Below are positions 17,784 through 27,250 of a DNA stretch of 64,000 nucleotides, in pieces. The stretch is from positions 124,001 to 188,000 of the forward strand of contig NZ_JACHOS010000008.1 in NCBI RefSeq assembly GCF_014199985.1, in the 5' to 3' direction. Each line of letters starts with the position of its first letter. Within the stretch, counting starts at the first letter, position 1. The translations under genes and the position numbers were made by a program. This DNA is from Methylorubrum rhodesianum. Lineage in GTDB: Bacteria > Pseudomonadota > Alphaproteobacteria > Rhizobiales > Beijerinckiaceae. Below the pieces are notes generated by a model. That model searched no databases. It was not told the origin of the DNA and saw only the letters and a list, made by a program, of their open reading frames with translations.

Positions 17784-18275
17784 ATGACATCGTCCGCGTC
17801 CCCAGATCCCGTCGGCGGCCCCAAGTCGGCTGAGACCAAGGCCGATCTGGGGGATCTGCGCCACGACGTGGAGGACACCGCCAGCCTCGCGGCCGAGCGA
17901 AGCAAGGGGCTCGCCGCAGCCGCGCGCCAGCAGGCCCTGGCCTACGTCGACGACCGCAAGGGCGAGGCCGCCCGCTCCGTCTCGGACCTCGCCAAGTCCC
18001 TGCGCGACTCGGGAAAAACCTTCGACGACCGCCCCAATATCCGCGCCTTCTTCGACAGCGCGGCGGAGGGGCTCGACGATCTCGCCGGCTCGATCGAGCG
18101 GCGCAGCCTCGACGATTTCTACCGTGAGGCGGAGGCCTATGCGCGCCGCTCGCCGGTGACCGTCGCGGTGGGAGCCTTCGCGGCCGGCTTCCTGCTGTCG
18201 CGCTTCGTCAAGGCGTCGGGCGAGACGGAGGCGGATCGGTCCTACAACCGCTCCCGCACCAATTACCGGGCCTGA
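17784..18275 (+). CDS. Uncharacterised membrane-tethered protein of the stress operon
   Basis: A 163-residue protein. The first 115 residues are polar and helical (amphipathic, rich in Ala, Asp, Arg and Lys), followed by a single hydrophobic glycine-containing helix VTVAVGAFAAGFLLSRFV near residues 120-140 and a short basic tail. This layout resembles nutrient-deprivation or YqjD-like inner-membrane proteins, though no family is certain. The ATG at 17784 is chosen after GGAG; an in-frame upstream ATG at 17739 is possible. First gene of a same-strand set of four. Confidence 0.72.
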   Translation: MTSSASPDPVGGPKSAETKADLGDLRHDVEDTASLAAERSKGLAAAARQQALAYVDDRKGEAARSVSDLAKSLRDSGKTFDDRPNIRAFFDSAAEGLDDLAGSIERRSLDDFYREAEAYARRSPVTVAVGAFAAGFLLSRFVKASGETEADRSYNRSRTNYRA

Positions 18276-18287
18276 GGGGACCGAACC

Positions 18288-18701
18288 ATGGCAAGCCCCA
18301 ATCCATCCTCCTCCCCTCCCCCCTCCTCGATCCAGGCCCTCGTCGCGGATGCGCTGCGCGAGGCGAGCGAGCTTGCCAGCAAGGAAATCGCTCTCTTCCG
18401 CACGGAAATGACGAGCAACGTCCGCTCGTTGTTCGTCGGCCTGGCGATGATGGTGCTGGCGGCGGTGTTCGCGGTCACGGCGATGCTGGTGCTGATCGGC
18501 GCGCTGGTGAAGTTCGTCGCGACGCTGGTGGGCTCCGAATGGCTCGCGGCGCTGCTGGTCGGCGGCGGCATGCTGCTCATCGCGGTGGTGCTCGGCGTCA
18601 TCGGCGCCCGGGCGATGTCGCTGTCGAATCTCGCGCCGACCCGGACCACGCGGCAGGTCCAACAGGATGCCCGCGCACTGACGGAAAGGGTTTCGGGATG
18701 A
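18288..18701 (+). CDS. Phage holin family / DUF1469 (Actinobacteriophage holin III-like) protein
   Basis: A 137-residue protein. A Ser/Pro-rich N-terminus precedes an amphipathic helix ending KEIALFRTEMTSNVRSLF, then two transmembrane helices (about residues 47-73 and 82-107) and a polar C-terminus. This is the DUF1469/PF07332 pattern. In bacteria outside phages these are inner-membrane proteins of unknown function, commonly paired with DUF3618 proteins as here. Its stop overlaps the next ATG (ATGA), so translation is coupled. Twelve bases separate it from the previous gene. Confidence 0.82.
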   Translation: MASPNPSSSPPPSSIQALVADALREASELASKEIALFRTEMTSNVRSLFVGLAMMVLAAVFAVTAMLVLIGALVKFVATLVGSEWLAALLVGGGMLLIAVVLGVIGARAMSLSNLAPTRTTRQVQQDARALTERVSG

Positions 18702-19081
18702 GCGAATCGATCTCGGACCTGGAGAAGGACATCGAGCAGAGCCGTGCCCGGCTCGACGAGACGATCGACCGGATTCAGGGGCGTCTCAACGCGTCGAGCC
18801 TGGTCGACGAGATGCTCGGCTCGGCCCGGCAGACACCCTACAGCGGCTTCTACGACGACGCCCTGCTGGCCGTGCGGCGCAATCCCCTGCCGGTGCTGCT
18901 GATCGCGGCGGGCGTGGGCATGCTGCTCAACGGCATGCGGACCGCTCGGCGCCCATCCACCCGCGCCCTCGTGCCGGTGGATTCCAAGCCCGTCACCGTC
19001 ACGGGCGCCGACCGGACCTACGACCCCGACGCCCCCGGCGGACGTCCCGCCCACGATCTGCCGCCCGAGCGTCAGGTCTGA
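18698..19081 (+). CDS. DUF3618 domain protein
   Basis: A 127-residue protein starting MSESISDLEKDIEQSRARLDE, the DUF3618 signature helix, followed by TIDRIQGRLNASSLVDEML and a single hydrophobic helix NPLPVLLIAAGVGMLLNGM around residues 65-84. The tail is polar and Pro/Gly-rich. The function of the family is unknown; the usual partner is the DUF1469 protein found immediately upstream with a four-base overlap. Confidence 0.85.
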   Translation: MSESISDLEKDIEQSRARLDETIDRIQGRLNASSLVDEMLGSARQTPYSGFYDDALLAVRRNPLPVLLIAAGVGMLLNGMRTARRPSTRALVPVDSKPVTVTGADRTYDPDAPGGRPAHDLPPERQV

Positions 19082-19139
19082 TCCTGCAAGGGCCGCGCGC
19101 GAATCCCCGCGCCGACGGCCGCAAGACATGGAGTCGATC

Positions 19140-19973
19140 ATGAGCCAAGGCCCCAACCATCAAGGCCCCACCACCCCGCCCGTCGGCGCACCCGTCGAGA
19201 CCCTGCCGGAGAACATCGCCGGCCGCTCCGGCATGCCTCGCGAAACCGGCGTCGATCACAGCCTTCACAACATATCCGACCGGGCGACCGCGCAGGGGCG
19301 TGACGCCAATGCCCGCCTCCAGGCCGGACTGGAGGACACCGCCGAGCAGGCCCGGGAAGGCGCGCGCAACCTGAGGGATCAGGCGGCGGATCAGGCCTCC
19401 CAGATCAAGAACCGCGTGGGCGAGGCCACCGAATCGGTCCGCGCTCAGGCCGGCGACACGGTCCGCGCGGCCCGGGAGCGGGCGAGCGAGACCTACGAGG
19501 ATGCCCGCTCCTGGGCGGAGGACCGCTACGACAGGCATCGCCAGCGCGCCGCCGACCTCGCCGATCGCGGCACCCGGCGCCTGCACGAGGGCCGCACGGC
19601 CACCGAGCAGTTCGTCACCGAGAACCCGCTCCTCGTCGGCGTGGTCGGCCTCGCCGCCGGCCTGCTGCTCGGCGCGCTCCTGCCGCGCACCCGCCAGGAG
19701 GACCGGGCGCTCGGCCCCTACGCCGACGACCTGCGCGACCAGGGCATCCGCTACGCCCGCGACCTGACCCATCGCGGCCGCGCCTTCGTCGAGACGGCGC
19801 TCGACCCCGAGAATCTCGACGCGGCGGTCAAGCGGGCGAGTGCTCCGGGAGGTCAGCCGGGGGGAGCGGCGACGGGACAAGGGACGGGCCAGGGCACCGG
19901 TCAAGGCACGGGGACAGCCACCGGCTCCGGACCGGGCTTCGACCCGACCGAGCGGACGGCGCACCGCCTCTGA
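19140..19973 (+). CDS. LEA/apolipoprotein-like coiled-coil protein with C-terminal membrane anchor
   Basis: A 277-residue protein. Residues about 45-155 are a long amphipathic helix rich in Ala, Arg, Glu and Gln resembling LEA or YqjD/ElaB repeats (for example EDTAEQAREGARNLRDQAAD). A glycine-zipper hydrophobic segment ENPLLVGVVGLAAGLLLGAL follows at about 160-180. The tail carries four GTGQ/GTGT tetrapeptide repeats. The ATG at 19140 has GGAG six bases upstream and is preferred over the ATG at 19128. It is the last gene of the set and is probably membrane-protective under stress (inference). Confidence 0.72.
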   Translation: MSQGPNHQGPTTPPVGAPVETLPENIAGRSGMPRETGVDHSLHNISDRATAQGRDANARLQAGLEDTAEQAREGARNLRDQAADQASQIKNRVGEATESVRAQAGDTVRAARERASETYEDARSWAEDRYDRHRQRAADLADRGTRRLHEGRTATEQFVTENPLLVGVVGLAAGLLLGALLPRTRQEDRALGPYADDLRDQGIRYARDLTHRGRAFVETALDPENLDAAVKRASAPGGQPGGAATGQGTGQGTGQGTGTATGSGPGFDPTERTAHRL

Positions 19974-19983
19974 GAGACGCGCG

Positions 19984-20013
19984 AGCCCCTCTCCCCCATG
20001 CGGGGAGAGGGCT
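19984..20013. repeat. Inverted repeat between convergent genes (terminator-like)
   Basis: Arms gcccctctcccc and ggggagagggc pair with one bulged base around a short loop (19984-20013). No T-tract follows on the plus strand. It may be a REP-type element or a weak bidirectional terminator between the stress operon and hisS. Confidence 0.45.
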
Positions 20014-20033
20014 TCCCGTGAGAACCCGACGTC

Positions 20034-21545
20034 TCAGCCGAAATGCCGGGCCAGCGTCTCGCGGACGGCCTCGACCATCCGCTCCACCGGCACGGAGATC
20101 TGCGCGGGGCGCGTCGCCTTCCACTCGGCGTTGCTGGCGATCGCCGCGGCCGCGCGGGCCCCCTCGATCAGGTCCTTGATCTGGACTTCGCCGGCCTCGC
20201 GCTCGTTCGAGCCCTGGATCACCACCACAGGCGCCCGGCGGCGATCGGCATATTTCATCTGCGCCTTCATCCCGGCCGCACCGAGATAGAGCTCGGCCCG
20301 GATGTTTTCCGCACGCAGCCGGGCGACCAGCGCCTGATACTCGGCGATGTTTTCGCGATCCAAGACCAGCACCACGACAGGGCCGGGCTTGGCCGCGCCC
20401 TCCACCAGCGGACTCTTGGTCAGCCGCAGGGCCGAGAACAGCCGCGAGACGCCGATGGAGAAACCGGTGGCCGGCACCGGCTCGCTGCGGAAGCGCCCGA
20501 CGAGACCGTCGTAGCGCCCGCCGCCCGCCACCGAGCCGAAGCGCACGGTCTGGCCGTCCTCGTTGGTGACGGGGAAAGTCAGCTCCGCCTCGTAGACGGG
20601 ACCGGTATAGTATTCGAGCCCGCGCACCACGCTCGGATCGGCCCGCACCCGGTCGTGGCCGTAGCCGGCCGCCTCGCACAGCCGCATGATCGCGTGGAGT
20701 TCGGCGATGCCCTCGCGGCCGGTCTCCGAGTCGCCGACCACCGCGTGCCAGGATCCGAAGAACTTCTCCCAGAACGCCATCCGGTCGGCGCCGTCATGCG
20801 GGCTCGCCTCGAAGCCGACATAGGCCAGGATACGCTCGATGGCGTCGTCGCCAAGCCCGGCGCCCTTGGTGAAGTCGCCGCTCTCGTCCTTGCGGCCGGG
20901 GCCGAGCAGCAGGCGCACGCCGTCGGCGCCAAGGCGGTCGAGCTTGTCGATGGCGCGCAGCACGGTGAGCCGCTGGCCGGCCTTGTCGGGACCGGCGAGG
21001 CCGATCGCCTCCATCACGCCGTCGAGCACCTTGCGGTTGTTGACCTTGACCACGTACTGGCCGGCGAGCCCGAGCCGCTCCAGCGTGTCGGCCATCAGCA
21101 TGCAGGTCTCGGCATCCGCCGCGACCGAGCCGGCTCCGACGATGTCGGCATCGAACTGCATGAACTGGCGGAAGCGGCCCGGCCCCGGCTTCTCGTTGCG
21201 GAAGACGTAGCCCGCCCGGTAGCTGCGATAGGGCTTCGGCAACGCGTCGAAGTTCTCGGCGACGTGGCGGGCGAGCGGCGCCGTCAGGTCGTAGCGGAGC
21301 GAGAGCCACTGCTCATCGTCGTCCTGGAACGAGAACACGCCCTCGTTGGGCCGGTCGAGATCCGGCAGGAACTTGCCCAGCGCCTCGGTGTACTCGACGA
21401 AGGGCGTCTCCAGCGCCTCGAACCCGTAGAGCTCGAAGGTCTGCCGGATCGTGTCCAGCATGCGGCCCTGGGCCAGGATGTCGGCCTCGGTGCGGTCGGG
21501 GAAGCCGCGCGGCAGGCGGGGTTTCAGGGTGTCGGCCTTGGCCAT
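20034..21545 (-). CDS. hisS: Histidine--tRNA ligase
   Basis: A 503-residue class II synthetase. The N-terminal [13 protein letters not shown] leads to the motif 1 region and motif 2 ([26 protein letters not shown]). The histidine loop [17 protein letters not shown] and motif 3 ([14 protein letters not shown]) follow, and the last 90 residues form the anticodon-binding domain ([20 protein letters not shown]). The ATG at 21545 gives the natural start [15 protein letters not shown]. Confidence 0.97.
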   Translation of the reverse strand: MAKADTLKPRLPRGFPDRTEADILAQGRMLDTIRQTFELYGFEALETPFVEYTEALGKFLPDLDRPNEGVFSFQDDDEQWLSLRYDLTAPLARHVAENFDALPKPYRSYRAGYVFRNEKPGPGRFRQFMQFDADIVGAGSVAADAETCMLMADTLERLGLAGQYVVKVNNRKVLDGVMEAIGLAGPDKAGQRLTVLRAIDKLDRLGADGVRLLLGPGRKDESGDFTKGAGLGDDAIERILAYVGFEASPHDGADRMAFWEKFFGSWHAVVGDSETGREGIAELHAIMRLCEAAGYGHDRVRADPSVVRGLEYYTGPVYEAELTFPVTNEDGQTVRFGSVAGGGRYDGLVGRFRSEPVPATGFSIGVSRLFSALRLTKSPLVEGAAKPGPVVVLVLDRENIAEYQALVARLRAENIRAELYLGAAGMKAQMKYADRRRAPVVVIQGSNEREAGEVQIKDLIEGARAAAAIASNAEWKATRPAQISVPVERMVEAVRETLARHFG

Positions 21546-21626
21546 GTCGTCGCCGATCGGAGCGGTTCTTTGAAGGGAAGCCCGGCTCTATCGCAGGCGG
21601 CCGTGAGGCGGCAACCCGAGGGCGCG

Positions 21627-21998
21627 TCAGAACAGGCGGCTGCCGTCCGGCACCGGCTGATCGGGGGCGAACAGCACGACGGCGCCGGCCGCGTCGGCGA
21701 AGCCGAGCGTCAGCACCTCCGACAGGAACTTGCCGATCTGGCGCGGCGGGAAGTTCACCACCGCCGCCACCTGTCGGCCGACCAGCGTCTCGGGGGTGTA
21801 GTGCTCGGTGATCTGCGCGCTGGAGCGCTTGCGGCCGATCACCGGCCCGAAATCGATGACGAGCTTGATCGCGGGCTTGCGCGCCTGGGGGAAGGGCTCG
21901 GCCGCGACGACGGTCCCGACGCGGATATCGACGGCGAGGAAGGCGTCGAACCCGATTTTCTTCGATTCCGGAGCGGCGGGATCGTGGCTGACGTGCAT
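21627..21998 (-). CDS. csaA: tRNA-binding protein, CsaA family
   Basis: A 123-residue protein with the OB-fold tRNA-binding domain found in CsaA and the C-terminus of MetRS: FLAVDIRVGTVVAAEPFPQARKPA, then IDFGPVIGRKRSSAQITEHY, VVNFPPRQIGKFLSEVLTLGF and a PVPDGSRLF end. CsaA is a dimeric tRNA-binding protein and export-related chaperone in Bacillus; its role in proteobacteria is unclear. The ATG at 21998 is used; the long upstream extension has no domain character. It lies 81 bases upstream of hisS on the same strand and secB is nearby, which is suggestive but not evidence of a link. Confidence 0.88.
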   Translation of the reverse strand: MHVSHDPAAPESKKIGFDAFLAVDIRVGTVVAAEPFPQARKPAIKLVIDFGPVIGRKRSSAQITEHYTPETLVGRQVAAVVNFPPRQIGKFLSEVLTLGFADAAGAVVLFAPDQPVPDGSRLF

Positions 21999-22107
21999 GG
22001 GCCGGTCTGAGCGCTTGGAGGCGGTGCGGCCTTCTACGAAAGCCGAGGGCGGTCTCCAAGCCGGACCACATGGTCGAGCAAGGGGGATGTTTCCGCCGAA
22101 CGGCGTC

Positions 22108-22611
22108 TCAAAGCGTGAGGCGATAGGCCAGCAGTGCGCCGAGGCTGAGGACCGCCAGCGGGATCTGCGCCGGCCGCAGGCGCTCGAAGAACAGGGGCGC
22201 CTCGCCCCGGCTTGCGGCAATCGGATCGAGAATCGTGATCTCGGTGAAGCCGGCGATCAGCAGGCCGAGCGCGATGGCGGGCTTGCCCAGGGCGAAGGCG
22301 ACGAGGGCGCCGAAGGCCAGCAGGAACAGGCTCAGCATCGTGGCGATCTGCGCCCCGGTCGCCCCGCCCTCGGTGCGGAAGCTGACGCCGCGGCGCACGC
22401 CGGAGAGGAACAGCAGGATCGCGCAAGCCCAGAGCAGCGTCAGGTTGAAGACCGCCTCGGCCAGCGCGCCGTGCAGCAGCCACACCAGCACCGCGCCGGC
22501 GACGAAGGGCAGCATCGGCCCGAAGCCGAACACGACGCTGAGCCAGGGCACGGCGCGGGGCTCGTAGGCGCGGATCGTGCGGCCCTTCTCGTCGTCCAGG
22601 GTTCGGGCCAT
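22108..22611 (-). CDS. DUF3429-like integral membrane protein
   Basis: A 167-residue protein with about five hydrophobic helices. The order AVPWLSVVFGFGPMLPFVAG, then a helix with LLWACAILLFLSGVRRGVSF, resembles the DUF3429 pattern (GhxPF and a later ILxFLGG-x-G-like segment). There is no enzyme signature. The function is unknown and the family call is by pattern, not search. Confidence 0.62.
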   Translation of the reverse strand: MARTLDDEKGRTIRAYEPRAVPWLSVVFGFGPMLPFVAGAVLVWLLHGALAEAVFNLTLLWACAILLFLSGVRRGVSFRTEGGATGAQIATMLSLFLLAFGALVAFALGKPAIALGLLIAGFTEITILDPIAASRGEAPLFFERLRPAQIPLAVLSLGALLAYRLTL

Positions 22612-22709
22612 GCGCGCCTCGTGACCGGTGGGAAGCGCCCGGTGAACGGTTGGCGCGCCGGCCTGTTCCGCGCCGGCCGAGTGCGGTTCAAGTGCGGATC
22701 AGGCGCGGA

Positions 22710-23963
22710 TCACGCCGGCTTCTCGGCGGAACGGGCGGCACGCCGCCGCTCCTCCCGGCGGGTGCGCCGGCGCTGCGAGCGGCCGTCCTCGGTGGTGGCG
22801 GCGAGCCACCAGACCAGGGCGAGCGCCAGGATGCCCGCCGCCCCGAGCGCCAGGAAGGATCCGCTCCAGCCGAACCATTCCTGGGCGAGACCGCCATACC
22901 AGGCCGACAGCGCACCGCCCGCCCCCTGCACCGCGTTGACGGTGCCGAGCGCCGTCTGGGTGCGGCCGGAGCCCCAGGTCAGGTCGGCCACCACCACCGG
23001 CACCGCCACGCCGATGATGCCGGAGGCCACACCGTCGAGGATCTCGGCCGAGATGAGCCAGACGGGATCGTCGATGAAGGCCGAGAGGGCCGCCCGGACG
23101 GGCAGGGCGAGGCAGGCGGCGAGGAGGAGCTGGCGCCGGCCGCGCCGGTCGGCGAGCGAGCCGGCGGCGAGCGCCACCGGCACCATCACGAGCTGGGCCA
23201 CCATGACGTAGCGGGCGGTCCAGGCGGTGGGATTGTCCGCGGTGTGGACCAGTTTCTGCCCGAGCAGGGTCAGCATGCCGCCGTTTCCGAGCTGGAACAG
23301 GGCGAGCGCCACCGCGAGCACGAGCAGCCGCCGGTTGGTGAAGATCTGGGCGTAGGAGGAGCGGGCCGGCTCCGCCTCGTCCTCCTCCTTCCAGCCCGCG
23401 GCCCGGCGCCGGTTGAAGGCGCGGGCCGGCATCGCCAGCGTGGCGGCGATGGCCGCCGCGGCCATGCCACCCAGGACCCAGAAGGCGATTTCGGCTCCGA
23501 AATGGGCGGTGCCGAAGGTGATGAGACCGGCGGCGATGAGGATGCCGATATGGTTGAAGGCCTGGTTGCGCCCCTGCTGGCGCGGGAACGCCTCCTTGCC
23601 GACGACGCCCAGCGTCAACGCCGTGACGGCGAGCAGCAGCAGCGTGCCGCCGGCGGCGGCCAGGAACTGCGCGGCCAGCACCGGCAGGAAGGTGTGGGCC
23701 GGCATCAGGAGCAGCGTGCCGGCGAGGATCGCGGCGCAGGAGATCACGATGAGCAGGCGCGGCCGCCCGAGGCGATCGACCAGCGCGCCGAAGGGGCCGC
23801 TGAGCAGCAGCGTGCCCGCGCCCACCAGCGTGGTGACGAGCCCGATCTGCGACGGGCTCCACTGCCGCATCTGCGCGAGCCACGTGCCGAGGAATGGCCC
23901 GAGCCCGCCCTGGATGTCGCCGATGAAGACGTTGATCAGGGCGAGGTGGGTGGTGGGCGCCAT
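22710..23963 (-). CDS. MFS transporter
   Basis: A 417-residue protein with twelve predicted transmembrane helices and the MFS motif A between helices 2 and 3 (GALVDRLGRPRLL), repeated in weaker form in the second half (GSLADRRGRRQLLL). The central loop is charged. The C-terminus is rich in Arg. The N-terminal start MAPTTHLALINVFIGDIQGGLGPFLG suggests an exporter-type drug/metabolite permease, but no substrate can be assigned. It is monocistronic on the minus strand. Confidence 0.85.
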   Translation of the reverse strand: MAPTTHLALINVFIGDIQGGLGPFLGTWLAQMRQWSPSQIGLVTTLVGAGTLLLSGPFGALVDRLGRPRLLIVISCAAILAGTLLLMPAHTFLPVLAAQFLAAAGGTLLLLAVTALTLGVVGKEAFPRQQGRNQAFNHIGILIAAGLITFGTAHFGAEIAFWVLGGMAAAAIAATLAMPARAFNRRRAAGWKEEDEAEPARSSYAQIFTNRRLLVLAVALALFQLGNGGMLTLLGQKLVHTADNPTAWTARYVMVAQLVMVPVALAAGSLADRRGRRQLLLAACLALPVRAALSAFIDDPVWLISAEILDGVASGIIGVAVPVVVADLTWGSGRTQTALGTVNAVQGAGGALSAWYGGLAQEWFGWSGSFLALGAAGILALALVWWLAATTEDGRSQRRRTRREERRRAARSAEKPA

Positions 23964-24134
23964 GCTGTCCTTGAGGGCTGAACCGGGGACGGGCCGGGGG
24001 CGGGCCCCGTAACGCAGTGCCGCTCAAGGGGCAATGCGCGGAACGATCCGCGGGGCTATCGTGCCCGCCTCAACTCCGCAGGCGACTTACGAGTGGTCGC
24101 GACCGCTCGGCGCGGCCGGGATGACGTGCCTAAC

Positions 24135-24165
24135 AAAAAGACCCCGGCGCCATGGCGCCGGGGTC
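24135..24165 (-). terminator. Rho-independent terminator of secB
   Basis: A perfect 26-bp palindrome (24140-24165; half-site gaccccggcgcca) is followed, on the minus strand, by five T residues (24139-24135). It lies 47 bases after the secB stop. Confidence 0.85.
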
Positions 24166-24211
24166 TTGTCCAGAGAACCTTTGCTTAGGACGACGGGTCC
24201 GAAGCCCCGCC

Positions 24212-24718
24212 TCAGGAGGCGAGCGGCGCGCCCGTGCCCTGCCCGGCAGCCTGCGCTTCCATCATCTTCTGCTGGTAGAGGCCGACGAAGTCGATCGGGT
24301 CGATGTAGAGCGGCGGGAAACCGCCGTTGCGGACCGCTTCGGCGACGATCTGGCGCGCGAAGGGGAAGAGCAGGCGCGGGCACTCGATCATCACCGCCGG
24401 GTGGATCTGCTCCTGCGGGATATTGCGCATGCGGAAAATGCCGGCGTACTTCAGCTCGAACGCGAACAGCACGTCGTTCTGGATCTTGGCATCGCCCTCG
24501 AGCGTCAGTTCGACCTCGAAATCAGCCTCGGCGATCTGCTGGGCGTTGACGTTGACCTGGATGTTGATCTGAGGCCCGCCCTCCTGCGGCTGCAGGGAGC
24601 GCGGCGCATTCGGGTTCTCGAAGGAGAGATCCTTGGCATATTGCGCCAGCGCATTGATCGCGGGCGCGAGATCCTGGCCCTGCGCGCCGTTGCCGTTCGG
24701 TGCCGCGGTGTCGGCCAT
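24212..24718 (-). CDS. secB: Protein-export chaperone SecB
   Basis: A 168-residue acidic protein. Characteristic blocks are [15 protein letters not shown] near residue 26, [67 protein letters not shown] and the C-terminal tail. SecB forms a cytosolic tetramer that keeps precursors unfolded for SecA. AAGGAGAG precedes the ATG by 7 bases. It diverges from timA, the usual alphaproteobacterial arrangement; a terminator follows. Confidence 0.96.
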   Translation of the reverse strand: MADTAAPNGNGAQGQDLAPAINALAQYAKDLSFENPNAPRSLQPQEGGPQINIQVNVNAQQIAEADFEVELTLEGDAKIQNDVLFAFELKYAGIFRMRNIPQEQIHPAVMIECPRLLFPFARQIVAEAVRNGGFPPLYIDPIDFVGLYQQKMMEAQAAGQGTGAPLAS

Positions 24719-25234
24719 GGCGTCTCTCCTTCTAGCGTCGTCGTTGCGCGCTTGTGGTGCCGCGCAAGAGCGCCCCTCCGGCGCGGGCTGCGGCTACCAT
24801 GCCCGTTTCCGGCGAACAAGCGGAACCCAAGCGATCGGCGGCCCCCGTCGCGCGGCGGCGAAGAACGGCCTCCGATCGGCGGGCAGGTTGCGCACAGGTC
24901 CAATGCAGACGCGCGCGAATGGGACGCGGAGGCTCGTCTCAACGGATTGCCTGGAATACCTCGCAGGTGCGCCCATATCACGATAAGGTCACGGACTTCG
25001 AACAGTCGGAGACACTCAGACCCAAGCGCCTATCAAGACGTCCGTTTCCGGCTCGATCCCCGCGCCGCCCTCGGCTAAGAGCCGGTTTTGCGAACCCTTT
25101 TCCGGTCACGGGCGGGGGACTCGCAGGACCATCTGCCGGAGCGCAGCGGGCGGGATCACGGGACGGCCCCTCTCGTCCGGGCGGCCTCGCGGGCGCCGGA
25201 CTTATGTGTGCGACGGTCACGATTCGGATCGGTG
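24719..25234. other. Intergenic region between divergent secB and timA
   Basis: This 516-base gap separates divergent genes and should hold both promoters. No convincing -35/-10 pair was found and no protein-like ORF was seen. In many rhizobial genomes fxsA lies here between secB and timA; I see no trace of it. Confidence 0.55.
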
Positions 25235-25954
25235 ATGCAGGATTCCTTCGACGCAACCACTCTGATTTTCCTGGCGCTGGCCGTCTTCGTGATCTGGCGG
25301 CTGCGCTCGGTCCTCGGCCAGAAGACCGGTACCGAGCGCTCGCCCTTCCGACCGGTGGAGCGCAACCGCACCGAGCCGCCGGCCGCCGGCCGCGGCGAGG
25401 GCGACAACGTGGTGCGCCTGCCCGGCGCCGACCGCGGGCAGGCGGGTGCGGCGGTGCAGACCGCGGCCCGCGACTGGCGCGGCATCGCCGAGCCCGGCTC
25501 GGCGGTCGCCCGTGGCCTTGAGCAGGTGGTTCAGGTCGAGCCGAGCTTCGAGCCGCGCGCCTTCCTGGAGGGCGCCAAGGGGGCCTACGAGGCCATCGTC
25601 ATCGCCTTCGCCAAGGGCGACCGCAAGACCCTGCGCGCGCTCCTCTCGCGTGAGGTCTGCGAGGGCTTCGAGCGGGCGATTTCGGAGCGCGAGAAGCGCC
25701 GCGAGACCGTCGAGACCACCTTCATCTCGATCGATAAGGCCGAGATGGTCTCCGTCGAGGTGAAGAACCGCATCGCGCAGGTCACCGTGCGCTTCCTCTC
25801 GAACCTCATCACCGCCACCCGCGACGCGGACGGCAAGGTGATCGACGGCAATGCCGAGACCGGCGTCGAGGTGCCCGACGTGTGGACCTTCGCCCGCACG
25901 CTCGGCTCGCGCGATCCGAACTGGCAGCTCGTCGCCACCGACGCGGGCGGCTGA
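25235..25954 (+). CDS. timA: Tim44/TimA family putative adaptor protein
   Basis: A 239-residue protein. It begins with one hydrophobic helix (ATTLIFLALAVFVIWRLRSV, about residues 7-25), has a Gly/Arg/Glu-rich linker, and ends in a Tim44-like domain (about 95-239) with FLEGAKGAYEAIVIAFAKGD and VWTFARTLGSRDPNWQL. The mitochondrial Tim44 links the import channel to Hsp70; in bacteria TimA is an inner-membrane protein of uncertain role. The start is the ATG at 25235. It lies 12 bases upstream of mltA, a conserved pair. Confidence 0.88.
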   Translation: MQDSFDATTLIFLALAVFVIWRLRSVLGQKTGTERSPFRPVERNRTEPPAAGRGEGDNVVRLPGADRGQAGAAVQTAARDWRGIAEPGSAVARGLEQVVQVEPSFEPRAFLEGAKGAYEAIVIAFAKGDRKTLRALLSREVCEGFERAISEREKRRETVETTFISIDKAEMVSVEVKNRIAQVTVRFLSNLITATRDADGKVIDGNAETGVEVPDVWTFARTLGSRDPNWQLVATDAGG

Positions 25955-25966
25955 TCGATCCGCGTC

Positions 25967-27250
25967 ATGCCGCGTTCGCGTGTTTCCCTTCCGGCCGCAG
26001 CGGTCCTCGCCGCTGCGGCCGTTTCCATTCCCGCCGCGTCGCCCCGCGCGGCCGACGCCCCGCAGGTGCCCGGCGCGGTGCTGGAGCCGGTCGCGCTCGC
26101 GGCGCTGCCGGGCTGGCGCGAGGACGACGGCGCGGCGGCTCTCGATACCTTCCGCCGCACCTGCGCCGGGCCCGGCCCCAACCCGCCCCAGGCCGAGGCT
26201 GTCACGGGCTCGCCGGCCGACCTCGCGGCGGCCTGCGCTGCGGCCGCCGCGGTGAGGCCGGAGGGAGCCAAGACATTCTTCGAGGCGCACTTCTCCGCCT
26301 ATCGCATCGTGCGCCCGGCCTCCGGAAAGGAGCCGGAACGCCGGGTCGGCTTCCTCACCGGCTATTTCGAGCCGGAACTGACGGGATCCCTGGAGCCCGG
26401 CCCCGGCTACACCGCCCCGGTGCTCGCCCGGCCCGACGACCTCGTCAGCCTCGCCCCCGGAGAGACCGCGCCGGGACTCGATCCGATCTACCGGGCGGGT
26501 CGGCGCACCGAGGCCGGCCTCGTCCCCTATCCCGACCGCGCGGCGATCGAGGACGGGGCGCTCGGCGAGCGGACCCGGCCGCTGCTCTGGCTGCGCGACG
26601 CCGTCGATCTGTTCGTGCTGCAGGTGCAGGGGTCGGGCAGGGTGCGCCTGCCGGACGGCCGCGGGATGCGGGTGCTCTACGACGGCAAGAACGGCCAGCC
26701 CTACACCTCGATCGGCAAGCTCCTCGTCGCCGAGGGCCACCTGCCGATCAACGGCCTGAGCCTGGAGCGCTGGACCGCCTGGCTGCGGGCGAACCCGGAC
26801 CATGCCCGCCGACTGATGCGGATGAACGCGTCCTACATCTTCTTCCGGACCGAGCCGGTCACGGACCCGGCACTCGGCCCGCCCGGCGCCGCGGGCGTGC
26901 CCCTCAGCCCGGGACGCAGCATGGCGGTCGACGGCAACCTCTGGCGCTACGGACTGCCGTTCTGGCTGGAGGGCAAGCTTCCGGGCCAGCCCGGACGCGG
27001 CCATCTCGTCGTCGCCGCCGATACCGGCTCGGCGATCGTCGGTCCGGCGCGGGGCGACCTCTATGTCGGCACCGGGGCCGCCGCCGGCCGGGCGGCGGGC
27101 GACCTGCACGATCGCATGGGTTTCATCGTGCTGATCCCCAAGCCGGCGCCCGCCGAGACGGGCCCCGCGAAGGATTCCGTGCAGGATGCGAAGGCCCCTG
27201 CCCGCGACCCGGCCGTGCCGGAGGCCGCCGCCGGGGAGTCCCGGCCGTGA
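25967..27250 (+). CDS. mltA: Membrane-bound lytic murein transglycosylase A
   Basis: A 427-residue protein. The N-terminal signal peptide is MPRSRVSLPAAAVLAAAAVS with no lipobox Cys, so it may be soluble rather than lipidated. The MltA domain has VGFLTGYFEPELTGS at about residue 125, LFVLQVQGSGRVRL, and YDGKNGQPYTSIGK. The C-terminal 3D domain has LVVAADTGSAIVGPARGDLYVG, where the Asp is the catalytic acid. It cleaves peptidoglycan to 1,6-anhydromuropeptides. Its stop overlaps the GTG of the Smr gene (GTGA). Confidence 0.94.
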   Translation: MPRSRVSLPAAAVLAAAAVSIPAASPRAADAPQVPGAVLEPVALAALPGWREDDGAAALDTFRRTCAGPGPNPPQAEAVTGSPADLAAACAAAAAVRPEGAKTFFEAHFSAYRIVRPASGKEPERRVGFLTGYFEPELTGSLEPGPGYTAPVLARPDDLVSLAPGETAPGLDPIYRAGRRTEAGLVPYPDRAAIEDGALGERTRPLLWLRDAVDLFVLQVQGSGRVRLPDGRGMRVLYDGKNGQPYTSIGKLLVAEGHLPINGLSLERWTAWLRANPDHARRLMRMNASYIFFRTEPVTDPALGPPGAAGVPLSPGRSMAVDGNLWRYGLPFWLEGKLPGQPGRGHLVVAADTGSAIVGPARGDLYVGTGAAAGRAAGDLHDRMGFIVLIPKPAPAETGPAKDSVQDAKAPARDPAVPEAAAGESRP

